The position numbers and the translations under genes are program-made. This document shows, in pieces, positions 7,704 through 16,169 of a DNA stretch of 64,000 bases. The notes beneath the pieces were generated by a model, which saw nothing but the letters and a program-made list of their open reading frames with translations, was not told where the DNA came from and ran no database searches. Numbering within the stretch: the stretch's first letter is position 1; every line of letters starts with the position of its first letter. The stretch lies in the NCBI RefSeq assembly GCF_016458275.1, contig NZ_JAEMHM010000001.1, forward strand, positions 124,001 to 188,000, read 5' to 3'. Source of the DNA: Geomesophilobacter sediminis (GTDB taxonomy: Bacteria; Desulfobacterota; Desulfuromonadia; Geobacterales; Geobacteraceae).

Positions 7704-8996
7704 TTAAGATTCGGCTGCCACGACCTTCCCGAACAGTTCTCCGCCCCGTGCCTCGGTGATCAGCACCGGGACCTCGGTATTGTATTCGGCCTTTCCTTCC
7801 AATAAGCGCACCGTCAGGTAGTTCCGCGAAAGACCGCTCTCGTTTTCCTTCTGCACGAGAACCTGGAGCTCCCTCCCGACGAACCTCAGGCAGTACTCTG
7901 CCATTTTCTTTTCCGAAATTTTCCGCAAGGCGGCGGCGCGGTCACGAACGACGGCAGGGGATATCTGCGGGGTCATCGTGGCGGCCGGAGTGCCGGGACG
8001 GGCGGAATAGGGGAATACATGCAGGTAGGCGAGGGGGAGCGACGCGATGAAGTCGCACGCCTCGGAAAACTCGGCGTCGGTCTCGGTGGGGAAACCGGCG
8101 ATGACGTCGGCACCAAGGCAAATGTCCGGGACGGCGGCGACCAGCGATGCGACCAGTTCGCGGAAAAGGGCCGTGGTGTAGCCCCGGTTCATCCGGTCGA
8201 GAACCCCGTCGCTTCCGCTTTGCAAGGGAATGTGCAGGTGCGGGCAGACGGTGCGCGAGCCGGCCAGGAACTCGACGAACTCAGGAGGGATCTCGGTCGG
8301 CTCGACCGATCCGACCCTGAGCCGGGGAACTGCGGCTACTGCGTCAGCCTCCTCCAGCAGGAACAGGAGATTGGTGGGCGGCGTGAGATCGAGGCCGTAG
8401 GCGCCGAGGTGGATGCCGGTCAGGACGACCTCCTGGAAGCCCTTTGCCGCGAAGGAGGAGATGGCGTCCAGGGCCTCTCGGGGCGCAACGCTGCGGCTGG
8501 CGCCGCGCGCATAGGGGACGATGCAGTAGGCACAGCGGGCGTCGCAGCCGTTTTGAACCTGCAGAAAAGCGCGGGTGTGCTCGGCGAAGGTTTCCAGTTG
8601 GAACCCCTCGGTGCTCTTCTCCCGGGCGATGTCGCTCACCACCGCCTTCGGCTCGTCGCCCAGGTCCCTGAGGAAATCGGTGATGCTGCGCTTTTCGCTG
8701 TTTCCGAGGATCAGGTTCACCCCCGGGATCTTCAGGAGATCCTCGCCCGCCATTTGGGCATAGCAGCCGGTGACGACGATGCGGGCGTCCGGATTGAGCC
8801 GATTGCCCCTGCGGATGAGCCGGCGCGACTCGGCGTCGGTTTTGGCGGTAACGGTGCAGCTGTTGATGATATAGACGTCGGCCGTCTCCGAAAAGGGAAC
8901 GAGTTCGTACCCTTCCTTGGCCAAGGCTTCCGTCATTGCCGCTGATTCGAATTGATTGATCTTGCACCCGAGGGTGGTGATGGCTACACGAGACAT
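7704..8996 (-). CDS. mtaB: tRNA t6A37 methylthiotransferase MtaB
   Basis: This radical-SAM methylthiotransferase converts t6A to ms2t6A at position 37 of ANN-decoding tRNAs. The ATG at 8996 gives MSRVAITTLGCKINQFES, the conserved start of the UPF0004 domain with its first cluster cysteine. Further N-terminal cluster cysteines lie in INSCTVT and GCYAQ. The radical-SAM CxxxCxxC motif is CDARCAYCIVPYARG (about residue 150). A C-terminal TRAM-like region (QVLVQKENESGLSRNYL) completes it. At 430 residues it is the expected length. An ORF extension 102 nt upstream adds a non-conserved leader and is not used. It appears to be transcribed alone between two REP-like repeats. Confidence 0.92.
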   Translation of the reverse strand: MSRVAITTLGCKINQFESAAMTEALAKEGYELVPFSETADVYIINSCTVTAKTDAESRRLIRRGNRLNPDARIVVTGCYAQMAGEDLLKIPGVNLILGNSEKRSITDFLRDLGDEPKAVVSDIAREKSTEGFQLETFAEHTRAFLQVQNGCDARCAYCIVPYARGASRSVAPREALDAISSFAAKGFQEVVLTGIHLGAYGLDLTPPTNLLFLLEEADAVAAVPRLRVGSVEPTEIPPEFVEFLAGSRTVCPHLHIPLQSGSDGVLDRMNRGYTTALFRELVASLVAAVPDICLGADVIAGFPTETDAEFSEACDFIASLPLAYLHVFPYSARPGTPAATMTPQISPAVVRDRAAALRKISEKKMAEYCLRFVGRELQVLVQKENESGLSRNYLTVRLLEGKAEYNTEVPVLITEARGGELFGKVVAAES

Positions 8997-9098
8997 GTCT
9001 TTAACCTGTTCTACGTTAAGAACCTTTCTTTCAAAATGGGAAGCCGTCGCTGAGCGAGGTCCGCTACCTTCGTACCATGGCGGCCGGCAATACGTCAA

Positions 9099-9283
9099 TT
9101 TATAAGGAGGTTATGTCTTCTTGCGGAGGGCGTGGGCAGGGGGGCATGAAGGGCGCTGCCGGTTCTTAAATACTATGTTCGCCATAACTGTGGGAGCGCC
9201 TTTCCAGGCGCGAATCGATCCTTAGGCTTCGGATTATTCGCGCCAGGAATGGCGCTCCCACAAGTGTGATTGGCTCTCTATGG
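9099..9283. repeat. Gap with REP-like inverted repeat copy 2 (9189-9262)
   Basis: This is the cleanest copy of the family. TGTGGGAGCGCCTTTCCAGG-CGCGAAT (9189-9215) is mirrored by ATTCGCGCCAGGAATGGCGC-TCCCACA (9236-9262); the 27-nt arms differ at two positions. It begins with a GTGG head like bacterial REP sequences. Confidence 0.75.
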
Positions 9284-10552
9284 TCATCGGTGGCCGAGCG
9301 CTTCGAAACCGCCGGTTCCCAGTTGCAGGTGCCTCAGTACTTCAAGTTGCGCCGATTCCGTTTCCGGGGCGTCAACGCCGTACTTTGCCAGCAGATGCGG
9401 GACGCTTTCCTCGGGCCGGCACCTCGGCAGGGCGGCCGAGAGATGGTGAATGAGGCGCACCGTCTTCAGCGAGTCAAACCATACGTGAAACGCTGCAGTG
9501 AGGGCGTCGGCCCCTTTACTGTTAGCCGCCAAACGGTCCCACACCGTTGGAAATCCGGCGTCTGCCAGATAATCGCCCAGCATCGGATGGATCTCTTTCG
9601 CCTGCTCCAGGAGGGCATCCCCGTCCTGCCCCAGTCCCTGTCCGGCGACCTCCAGCCACCGCTTCAGGATCTCGTAGCATTCAACCCGGTAGAAGCTGAC
9701 GGCATCCTCACCTTCCGCAAGCAGCCGCGCAATGCTCTTACCGGTTCCGAAGGGGACCCTCCATGAGCTTCGCGCCGCGGGATGAACGGTGCAGCCTTGC
9801 ACCTGCTCGATTCCCGCCGTCCGTTTGAGCTGCTGCAGGAAATAGAAGTCCTCTCCGGCGCAGCGGCTGTTCATCCCACCCATGCGAAGATAGGCCCGCG
9901 CGGTGCACGCCATGGCGCTGCCGACGGTGTGAAATGCATACGGCGAACCGGCGTAGTCGAGCCCCAGTACATAGTGGCGCAGGTACAACTCGTAGAGGGT
10001 GATCGCCCGCTCCTCGTGCTCACTTGCTCCCCGCTGGTGACGAAACGGGATGACCGCACCCCCGCAACGGCTGGTGGTGAAATGGGCCGAGATCGCCCGG
10101 AGGTAGTCAGGCCCGACCAGGGTATCCGCGTCGAGGCAAATCAGGATGCCGTCCGCCGCAAGGCGAGGCAGGGCCAAGTCCAGGCCGATCTTTCGCGCCA
10201 GTCCGACCCCGCCGGTGCGGGAGGGTAATTCCCGGTCGGGGGTCGCGGCATCGATGAAGGCCAGGTTCATAGGAGATTCCCAGCTCCGCAGCCGCTCCAG
10301 GGTCATCCGGTTGTCCTCTTTTTGCTGCGGCGTCGCGTCTTCCCGGTGGTTCACCACCACCAACACAAGAAATCGCTCCAGCATTTCCGGCGGATTTGCG
10401 GCGAGCGAATCCAGAGTGCCGAACAGCCGCTCCGACTCGCTCAGCGCCGGTATGACAACGGCCCCGGCGAATCCGGTCCCGGTGCACCTTTCAATGCTCC
10501 ACGGCCCCTTCACGGAGCGGGTGGCGACGTATTTGGTGAGAAGGTTGTTCAT
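9284..10552 (-). CDS. Family 2-like glycosyltransferase
   Basis: This predicted GT-A fold glycosyltransferase has 422 residues. FAGAVVIPALSESERLFGTL (about residues 29-48) is the N-terminal donor-binding strand. CLDADTLVGPDYL contains the metal-binding DxD, and GEDFYFLQQL is the acceptor-side ED motif with the general-base Asp. No transmembrane helix is evident, so it is probably cytoplasmic or peripheral. It starts 10 nt downstream of the miaA stop and is the last gene of a ctpA-miaA-GT operon on the minus strand. No other sugar genes are near, so donor and acceptor are unknown. Confidence 0.72.
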   Translation of the reverse strand: MNNLLTKYVATRSVKGPWSIERCTGTGFAGAVVIPALSESERLFGTLDSLAANPPEMLERFLVLVVVNHREDATPQQKEDNRMTLERLRSWESPMNLAFIDAATPDRELPSRTGGVGLARKIGLDLALPRLAADGILICLDADTLVGPDYLRAISAHFTTSRCGGAVIPFRHQRGASEHEERAITLYELYLRHYVLGLDYAGSPYAFHTVGSAMACTARAYLRMGGMNSRCAGEDFYFLQQLKRTAGIEQVQGCTVHPAARSSWRVPFGTGKSIARLLAEGEDAVSFYRVECYEILKRWLEVAGQGLGQDGDALLEQAKEIHPMLGDYLADAGFPTVWDRLAANSKGADALTAAFHVWFDSLKTVRLIHHLSAALPRCRPEESVPHLLAKYGVDAPETESAQLEVLRHLQLGTGGFEALGHR

Positions 10553-10562
10553 GTAATGGACT

Positions 10563-11462
10563 CTACGTCAACATCTCCCCGTCGATCCACAGAATTTCGG
10601 TGCCGCGGCTTTCCATCTTCCGGAACCAGTTTTCCTGCTTCTTCGCGAAATCGTGGATGGCGCTGTTCAGCTTCTGAAACATGTCGTTGCGGTTCAGCTC
10701 CCCTTTCAGGTGCCGCGCGAGGTAGCGATATTCGAGGCCGTAGAACTCCATCTTCTCCCAGGGAACTCCTTCCGCGTGCAGGCGGGCGGCTTCTTCCACC
10801 ATCCCGTTTTCCAGCCGGTCCTTGAGACGCGCGGTGATCCGGCCGCGCAGCACGGAGCGATCCCAGCGGATTCCCACCACCAGCGGTACGATGTCCGGCC
10901 ATGGCTCGGTTTCGCCTTCATGCTCGGCGATCTCGATCGCCCGTATCAGGCGGTCCCGATCCAACAAGTCCGTCGTGTTATGCAGTTTCGGATTCGCTTG
11001 CCGCAGGCGCTCGGTGAGAGCTTCCCGGGAAAGGTTTGCCGATTCGGCGCGCAACGCCGCGTTCTCCGGTACCTCGGCGAGCCGGTAGCCGCGCAGCACG
11101 CAGTCGAGGTACATGCCGCTGCCGCCGGCCAGGATGGGCAACTTGCCACGACCGGTGATCTCTTCATAGCAGGTCAGAAAAAGGCGCTGGAACTCGTACA
11201 GGTTGAACTCGGAACCGGGGGGGAGAACGTCGATCAGGTGGTAGGGGACGGAGCCGTATTCGTGGAGGTCTTTGCCGGTGCCGATGTCCATGCCGCGGTA
11301 GACCTGGCGGGAGTCCGCCGAGATGATTTCGCCGCCGGTCAGCTGCGCGAGCTCCACCGCCAGCCGGGTTTTGCCGGAGGCGGTGGGGCCGAGGATCACG
11401 AGCAGGTTGTACGACCCTGCCTGGAGCTTTTGGGTGATGGTATTGAGGGGGGCTCGGTTCAC
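10563..11462 (-). CDS. miaA: tRNA dimethylallyltransferase
   Basis: MiaA transfers a dimethylallyl group to A37 of tRNAs reading UNN codons. The P-loop GPTASGKT is at residues 25-32, followed by the substrate motif GGEIISADSRQVYRGMDIGT and later LILAGGSGMYLD-like (KLPILAGGSGMYLD). At 299 residues it is typical. The start appears to be GTG at 11462, two bases after the ctpA stop TAG, which suggests translational coupling to ctpA. Confidence 0.93.
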   Translation of the reverse strand: MNRAPLNTITQKLQAGSYNLLVILGPTASGKTRLAVELAQLTGGEIISADSRQVYRGMDIGTGKDLHEYGSVPYHLIDVLPPGSEFNLYEFQRLFLTCYEEITGRGKLPILAGGSGMYLDCVLRGYRLAEVPENAALRAESANLSREALTERLRQANPKLHNTTDLLDRDRLIRAIEIAEHEGETEPWPDIVPLVVGIRWDRSVLRGRITARLKDRLENGMVEEAARLHAEGVPWEKMEFYGLEYRYLARHLKGELNRNDMFQKLNSAIHDFAKKQENWFRKMESRGTEILWIDGEMLT

Positions 11463-11464
11463 TG

Positions 11465-12877
11465 CTATTGCTTCGTTGTCTTCGCCGTAACCGTCTTCGG
11501 TGCCTTTGCCGGGAGCGGATAGGTGCTCTTCATGTAGTTGAGCCCCTTGAGCAGGTCGACCGCCCGCATCACCTGGTTGTCGCTCTTGAGGAGTTCCACC
11601 ATCTTCTCATCCGGCGATTTCTTCAGCGCGGGAGCGGAAGCCGGCTTTTTGGTCGGCGGAGTCACCGCGTCGTCGCCTCCGGAGATGTGTCCCTCGAGGT
11701 CCTTCTCGTGGATCTCATCTTCCTTGTCCTCCGGCTTGCCGGTTTTGGCGGTCTTCGCCGGCTTTTTGATGCGGTCGACGATGATGTCGGGGGTGATGCC
11801 GCGGGCCTGGATGGAGCGGCCGCTCGGCGTATAGTAGCGTGCCGTGGTCAGTTTCAAGCCGTCGCCGTTGGGAAGCTGGATGATCGACTGCACCGATCCT
11901 TTCCCGAAACTCTGGGTCCCCATGATCACCGCGCGCTTGTGGTCCTGAAGGGCGCCGGCGACGATCTCGGCGGCGCTGGCGCTCCCGCCGTTGATCAGGA
12001 CCACCATCGGGTAGTTGGGCTCCTTCTGCCCGACGTAGGCGGTGAGGCTGCGGGTGGAGGAGGGTTCCCTCCCCTTGGTGGTGACGATGACCCCTTCGTC
12101 GGTCGGGTTGTCGCCGATGAACCGGTCCGCCACCCGGAAGGCCTGGTCCACGAGTCCGCCCGGGTTGTAACGCAGGTCCAGGATCAGCCCGGAGAGCGGC
12201 CCGCCGTTGTCGGCCGCCAGCGTCTTGAGCGCCTTGTCGAAATCCTCTCCGGTGCGCTCCTGGAACTCGGCAATGGTGACGTACCCGATGCCCGGTTCGA
12301 GCAGCCTCCCCTTGAGGCTCTTGGTCTTGATGATCGCCCGCACCAGCCGGAAGCTGAGCGGCGCACTGCCGGCCCGCTCGATGCCCAAGGTGACCGCGGT
12401 CCCCGGGGTTCCCCGCATGCGGCTGACCGCGTCGTTGATATTCATTCCCTTGGTCAGCTTGCCGTCGATCCTATAGATATGGTCGCCGGCCTGGATGCCG
12501 GCCCGGAAGGCGGGGGTGTCCTCGATCGGCGCGTTCACCGTCAGCTTGCCGTTTTCCATCCCCAGCTCGATCCCGACCCCGCCGAAAGCTCCGGCCATGT
12601 GGACCTTCATCTCGGTGAAGTCGGTGAGCGGCAGGTACTGGCTGTGCGGATCGAGTGCGGTCAGCATCCCGTTCACCGCCCCTTGCATCAGCTTCTTATT
12701 GTCGACGTCGGTGACGTAGCTTTTCTTGACGATGGTGACCACTTCGCGGAACAGGCGGAGGTAGTCGGCATCCGTTCTGGGCTGGCGCATCACCCTGAGG
12801 GCGTGGGGGGTGAGCAGCGCCGAGGCGACCAGGAATGTAATGACAGCGATAAGGACGAACCTTTTTTTCGACATCAT
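11465..12877 (-). CDS. ctpA: C-terminal processing peptidase, S41A family
   Basis: This is a periplasmic serine protease of the CtpA/Prc group, 470 residues. A signal peptide or anchor opens the protein (MSKKRFVLIAVITFLVASAL). A PDZ domain follows (about residues 85-170, with AFGGVGIELGMENGKL). The S41 catalytic domain has the nucleophile Ser in NGGSASAAEIVAGAL and the Lys in GTQSFGKGSVQ. The C-terminus is Lys/Pro/Glu-rich. ATG 12877 or the adjacent ATG 12874 is the start. It heads the operon with miaA and the glycosyltransferase, and a good sigma70 promoter lies 40-70 nt upstream. Confidence 0.92.
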   Translation of the reverse strand: MMSKKRFVLIAVITFLVASALLTPHALRVMRQPRTDADYLRLFREVVTIVKKSYVTDVDNKKLMQGAVNGMLTALDPHSQYLPLTDFTEMKVHMAGAFGGVGIELGMENGKLTVNAPIEDTPAFRAGIQAGDHIYRIDGKLTKGMNINDAVSRMRGTPGTAVTLGIERAGSAPLSFRLVRAIIKTKSLKGRLLEPGIGYVTIAEFQERTGEDFDKALKTLAADNGGPLSGLILDLRYNPGGLVDQAFRVADRFIGDNPTDEGVIVTTKGREPSSTRSLTAYVGQKEPNYPMVVLINGGSASAAEIVAGALQDHKRAVIMGTQSFGKGSVQSIIQLPNGDGLKLTTARYYTPSGRSIQARGITPDIIVDRIKKPAKTAKTGKPEDKEDEIHEKDLEGHISGGDDAVTPPTKKPASAPALKKSPDEKMVELLKSDNQVMRAVDLLKGLNYMKSTYPLPAKAPKTVTAKTTKQ

Positions 12878-12916
12878 CTGAGCCTTTTCGTGGATTTGGG
12901 GGTTGTGGAACGATGC

Positions 12917-12945
12917 ACTGTATGATGTGGCCGCCCGGTTGTCAA
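12917..12945 (-). promoter_or_regulatory. sigma70-type promoter for ctpA operon
   Basis: On the minus strand TTGACA (12945-12940) is followed after 17 nt by TACAGT (12922-12917). This is a near-consensus promoter about 40 nt upstream of the ctpA ATG. Confidence 0.7.
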
Positions 12946-13012
12946 CAGGTAACGGCCGTTGCCAAACCCACATGCACTGCTAATCTTTTCCGGTGCCAAA
13001 CGGAGGTGCCCC

Positions 13013-13729
13013 ATGCCCAGGAAAAAAGTGCTTCTGGTGGACGACGTCGAGCCTTTTTTGGAGATGGAGAAAGCCCTTTTCAACGAGGATGAGTTCGAGA
13101 TCCGCCTCGCGCGTGACGGCTACGATTGCCTGAGGAGCATCATGGAAAGCCGTCCGGAGCTCATTTTCATGGACCTCTTCATGCCGCGCATGGGGGGGCT
13201 GGAGTGCTGCCGGATCATCAAGGCCGACCGGGATTTGAAGACGATCCCCGTCGTCATGGTCACCGCAAGCGGCTACGAGTCCGATTACGAGAGTTGCCGC
13301 GAGGCGGGGTGCGATGAGGTCATGCCCAAGCCGGTGACCCGTTACCAGGTGCAGGCCATGGCGCGCCGGATGCTCGGCCTGAGGGTCCGCTACGAGGAAC
13401 GCGCCCACGTGCGGCTGCTGGTGAGCTACGGCAGCAACAACGAGTTCCCCCTAACCGATTACAGTATCAACCTGAGCACCGGCGGCCTGTTCCTGGAGAC
13501 CGAGGCGCTTCTTTCGGTCGGAACCCGGATCCAGGCGGAGTTCGTCCTGCCTCACGACAGCTCCTGTATCCGATGCAACGCCAAGATCGCCTGGATCAAT
13601 TCCAGCTACTACCAGAGCAATCCTCAACTTGCGGTAGGGATGGGGGTGCAGTTCCTTGATCTCGGCCTCGATCATCTCGAAGCCATCCGCACCTTTGTCA
13701 GGACCCAAAACCTCGTCCCCGCCTGGTAA
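13013..13729 (+). CDS. Response regulator receiver-PilZ protein
   Basis: This 238-residue protein joins a receiver to a c-di-GMP-binding PilZ domain. The receiver (about residues 4-120) has the acid pair in LLVDDVEPF, the phospho-acceptor in ELIFMDLFMPRMGG, the Thr in VMVTASG and the Lys in VMPKPVT. The PilZ domain (about 125-235) has both binding motifs, RAHVR and NLSTGG. It could therefore integrate a phosphorelay with c-di-GMP. ATG 13013 follows CGGAGGTG; the upstream in-frame extension is not supported. It is divergent from ctpA, and no kinase is adjacent. Confidence 0.88.
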   Translation: MPRKKVLLVDDVEPFLEMEKALFNEDEFEIRLARDGYDCLRSIMESRPELIFMDLFMPRMGGLECCRIIKADRDLKTIPVVMVTASGYESDYESCREAGCDEVMPKPVTRYQVQAMARRMLGLRVRYEERAHVRLLVSYGSNNEFPLTDYSINLSTGGLFLETEALLSVGTRIQAEFVLPHDSSCIRCNAKIAWINSSYYQSNPQLAVGMGVQFLDLGLDHLEAIRTFVRTQNLVPAW

Positions 13730-13898
13730 TTCCCTTTTCCTTTCCCGGTCAGCCCGATCCGGCTGCCTCACCGGCCGGTTTCCCGGCATTCACCCACTTT
13801 GACGCCCCTTCGCCGCTCCAGGCCGCGCACCCCCGTGGAATTCTTGACTTTGTAACGGGAGTGCGCGTACATTCTCTCGTACTCTTCGGGAGGGTGTG

Positions 13899-14489
13899 AT
13901 GGAGACGGTTGTCAACCATGTAAAAACGAAATTCGTAACCGGCCTTTTCGTGGTGGTTCCGGTCGGGATCACCATATTCATTCTCAAATTCCTCTTCAAC
14001 TTCGCCGACGGCATCCTCGGGACCTACCTCGACTCCGCCTTCAGCGTCTTCATCCACCGCGACTACCATATCCCCGGGCTGGGGATGCTGACCGGCGCGG
14101 TCGTCATCTACTTTTCCGGAGTCCTCGCCACCAACGTCATGGGAACCCGGATCCTCAAGTCGTCCGACAAGATGCTTTCCAAGATCCCGCTGGTGAAGTC
14201 GATCTATACCTCCAGCAAGCAGCTCACCCAGGTGTTCAAGGAAGGGAAGACATCCTACCGGCGCGCCGTTTTCGTCGAGTGGCCGCGGGCCGGCGTCCGT
14301 GCGGTCGGCTTCGTGACCGGCGAGGTGGAGCGGGGCGGTGAGAAGCTGGTCGTCGTGTACATTCCTACCATGCCGAATCCCACCTCCGGGTTTGCCCTGT
14401 TTTTCCGCGAAAGCGAAGTCCACGACAGCGGCATGACCGTGGAGGAGGCCGTGAAGTTCGTAGTCTCCGGCGGCGCCGTCGTTCATTAG
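13899..14489 (+). CDS. DUF502 family membrane protein
   Basis: This 196-residue protein belongs to DUF502. It has two predicted membrane helices (about residues 13-34, FVTGLFVVVPVGITIFILKF, and about 58-80, GLGMLTGAVVIYFSGVLATN). The conserved soluble tail includes KIPLVKSIYTSSKQL and YIPTMPNPTSGFALF. The function of the family is unknown. ATG 13899 overlaps a GTG at 13896; GGGAGGG upstream fits the ATG. A hairpin terminator follows. Confidence 0.82.
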   Translation: METVVNHVKTKFVTGLFVVVPVGITIFILKFLFNFADGILGTYLDSAFSVFIHRDYHIPGLGMLTGAVVIYFSGVLATNVMGTRILKSSDKMLSKIPLVKSIYTSSKQLTQVFKEGKTSYRRAVFVEWPRAGVRAVGFVTGEVERGGEKLVVVYIPTMPNPTSGFALFFRESEVHDSGMTVEEAVKFVVSGGAVVH

Positions 14490-14526
14490 GGGACTGGCTC
14501 CAGGTGCCAGTCCCCTACTCATTTTT
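14488..14526 (+). terminator. Hairpin terminator after DUF502
   Basis: AGGGGACTGGC and GCCAGTCCCCT form a perfect 11-bp stem with a 7-nt loop, followed by ACTCATTTTT. Confidence 0.65.
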
Positions 14527-14537
14527 GGGAGCATGTC

Positions 14538-15518
14538 ATGCAAACCACCCTGGTCGTCCTGGACGGCTATACCCTGAATCCCGGCGACAACCCATGGGAT
14601 CCCGTCGCACGCTTCGGCTCCTTTTCCGTCTACGACCGCACCCCGGAAACCTTGGTGGTGGAGCGCACCGTCGACGCCGATATCGTCCTCACCAACAAGA
14701 CCCGGCTCACCGCGGCAACGCTGGCCCAACTGCCGCGCCTCAAGCTGGTATGCGTCCTCGCCACCGGCTACAACGTGGTCGACCTGGAGGCCTGTTCCCG
14801 CTTGGGTGTTCCTGTCGTGAACGTTCCCGAGTACGGCAGCGATTCGGTGGCGCAGCACGCCTTCGCGCTCCTGCTCGAACTCACCAACCACGTCGCGCTT
14901 TACCATGCGGCGGTCCAGGAAGGGGAGTGGGCCCGGGCCCGGGACTTCACCCTGATCAAGGCGCCGCTGAGCGAGCTGTACGGCAAGACCTTCGGGATCG
15001 TAGGGATGGGGCGGATCGGCGGGTGTGTGGCGCGGATCGCGCATGCCTTCGGGATGAAGGTCCTCGCTTATAACCCGCGCAGCCGCAACGTCCCGGAAGG
15101 GGTCCCGGTGGAGTGGACCACGCTGGAAGAAGTGTTCCGGCGCTCCGACGTAGTGAGCCTGCACTCTCCGTTGACAGCGGAAAACCCGGCATTTGTGAAC
15201 CGCTCGCTGCTGTCGCTCATGAAGCCCCATGCCTTTCTTTTGAATACGGCCCGGGGCGGCCTGATCAATGAGCGCGATCTTGCCGACGCCCTCAACGAGG
15301 GCGTGATCGGCGGCGCGGGACTCGACGTGGCCGCGGTGGAGCCGATGCCGGCGGACAGCCCGCTGCGCGGCGCCCGCAACTGCATCATCACCCCGCACAT
15401 CGCCTGGGCCAGTCTGGCGGCACGCCAGCGGCTCATGGCCACCACCGCCAAAAACATCGAGCTGTTCCTCGCCGGTACCCCGCAAAACGTGGTGAACCAG
15501 CCGGTCCCGCGCTCGTAA
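14538..15518 (+). CDS. D-2-hydroxyacid dehydrogenase (glycerate dehydrogenase-like)
   Basis: This is a NAD(P)-dependent D-2-hydroxyacid dehydrogenase, 326 residues, closest in style to glycerate/hydroxypyruvate dehydrogenases (MQTTLVVLDGYTLNPGD). The nucleotide-binding glycine motif is GIVGMGRIGG (about residues 153-162). The catalytic Arg lies in LNTARGGLINE, Glu in AAVEPMP and the His in ITPHIAWAS. It probably interconverts glycerate and hydroxypyruvate, but related lactate or formate dehydrogenases share all these motifs. It stands alone between a terminator and a repeat block. Confidence 0.85.
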   Translation: MQTTLVVLDGYTLNPGDNPWDPVARFGSFSVYDRTPETLVVERTVDADIVLTNKTRLTAATLAQLPRLKLVCVLATGYNVVDLEACSRLGVPVVNVPEYGSDSVAQHAFALLLELTNHVALYHAAVQEGEWARARDFTLIKAPLSELYGKTFGIVGMGRIGGCVARIAHAFGMKVLAYNPRSRNVPEGVPVEWTTLEEVFRRSDVVSLHSPLTAENPAFVNRSLLSLMKPHAFLLNTARGGLINERDLADALNEGVIGGAGLDVAAVEPMPADSPLRGARNCIITPHIAWASLAARQRLMATTAKNIELFLAGTPQNVVNQPVPRS

Positions 15519-15775
15519 GATCCCCGGCGAGATCCCCCTTCCCCTGGCGGGGTCGCGCGCGAGCGCCAGGTCGAAATGACAAGGGGGGGGACGCTGCCAC
15601 GAAGGTCCATCTCATCTTTCCCCCATCCTCACCCTGTCCCTCTCCTTGAAGGAGAGGGGACGTGGAAACCAGACTTCTTTCAGTTGTTAGCGGATGCCTC
15701 CGTATCACCTCATCTCTTCCCTTTGCAGAACAATCATTCTTTTGTAATGGAACTGTAATATTGCGCTGTTATCTT
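15519..15775. repeat. Gene-free gap with CTCCTTGAAGGAG palindrome and a GCGCGCGACC repeat
   Basis: CCCTGGCGGGGTCGCGCGCG (15544-15563) recurs inverted at 43357-43375. At 15617-15662 the motif CATCCTCACCCTGTCCCTCT-CCTTGAAGGAGAGGGGACG is one member of a palindromic family seen again near 16.87, 41.90 and 43.15 kb. The remainder leads into the small gene at 15802. Confidence 0.6.
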
Positions 15776-15801
15776 TGCGCCAATACAAAAGGAGAGAGAA
15801 T

Positions 15802-15975
15802 ATGAAAACGTTGACGAGGGGAGATTTTTACGTGTGGTACTGCGAGTGGTGCGATTCCCGCAATCTTATCCCGTGGACCAAGGCCAGTTCTGGAAAAGTG
15901 TGCTGCGGCGGGTGTCATAAGGAATATCCGGTGGAAGCGACCGGTGTTCATTCCGACTTGCTCGCCGCGGTTTAG
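15802..15975 (+). CDS. Small zinc-ribbon protein
   Basis: This is a 57-residue hypothetical protein with ATG 15802 after AGGAGAGAGAA. Two CxxC-like pairs, YCEWCD (about residues 12-17) and CCGGCHKEYP (about 31-40), are spaced like a zinc ribbon. It has no signal peptide or membrane helix. A terminator follows closely, so it seems to be a single-gene unit. I do not recognise a named family. Confidence 0.6.
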   Translation: MKTLTRGDFYVWYCEWCDSRNLIPWTKASSGKVCCGGCHKEYPVEATGVHSDLLAAV

Positions 15976-16026
15976 GCATAGAAGATAAATTCAGACAAAT
16001 CGACTTTTGGGCCCTCTGGCCTCCCC

Positions 16027-16060
16027 GCCCGGCAGGTGTTGCACCTCCGGGCTTTTTTTT
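16027..16060 (+). terminator. Terminator after zinc-ribbon gene
   Basis: GCCCGG...CCGGGC with inner AGGTG-TTG-CACCT pairing, followed by eight T residues. Confidence 0.8.
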
Positions 16061-16066
16061 ATCAGA

Positions 16067-16101
16067 CCTTTTCTCCCTCTCCCGCCGGGAGAGGGAGAAC
16101 T
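16067..16101. repeat. Palindrome TCTCCCTCTCCC/GGGAGAGGGAGA
   Basis: TTCTCCCTCTCCCGCC and GGGAGAGGGAGAA pair almost perfectly. It belongs to the same loose family as the CTCCTTGAAGGAG elements. Confidence 0.5.
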
Positions 16102-16112
16102 ATCGGCATACA

Positions 16113-16146
16113 AGAAAAGGCGCCCTTAGAAGGACGCCTTTTCTTG
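16113..16146 (-). terminator. Terminator of pst-phoU operon
   Basis: AGAAAAGGCG and CGCCTTTTCT form a stem with A/T-rich ends. It lies just past the phoU stop and can work in both directions. Confidence 0.75.
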
Positions 16147-16169
16147 CTGCAGCCTATACAGTGTCGCGA

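Noticed and set aside
13749-15485. A 578-codon open frame on the minus strand
   Set aside because: It runs antisense across DUF502 and the 2-hydroxyacid dehydrogenase, both well-supported genes.
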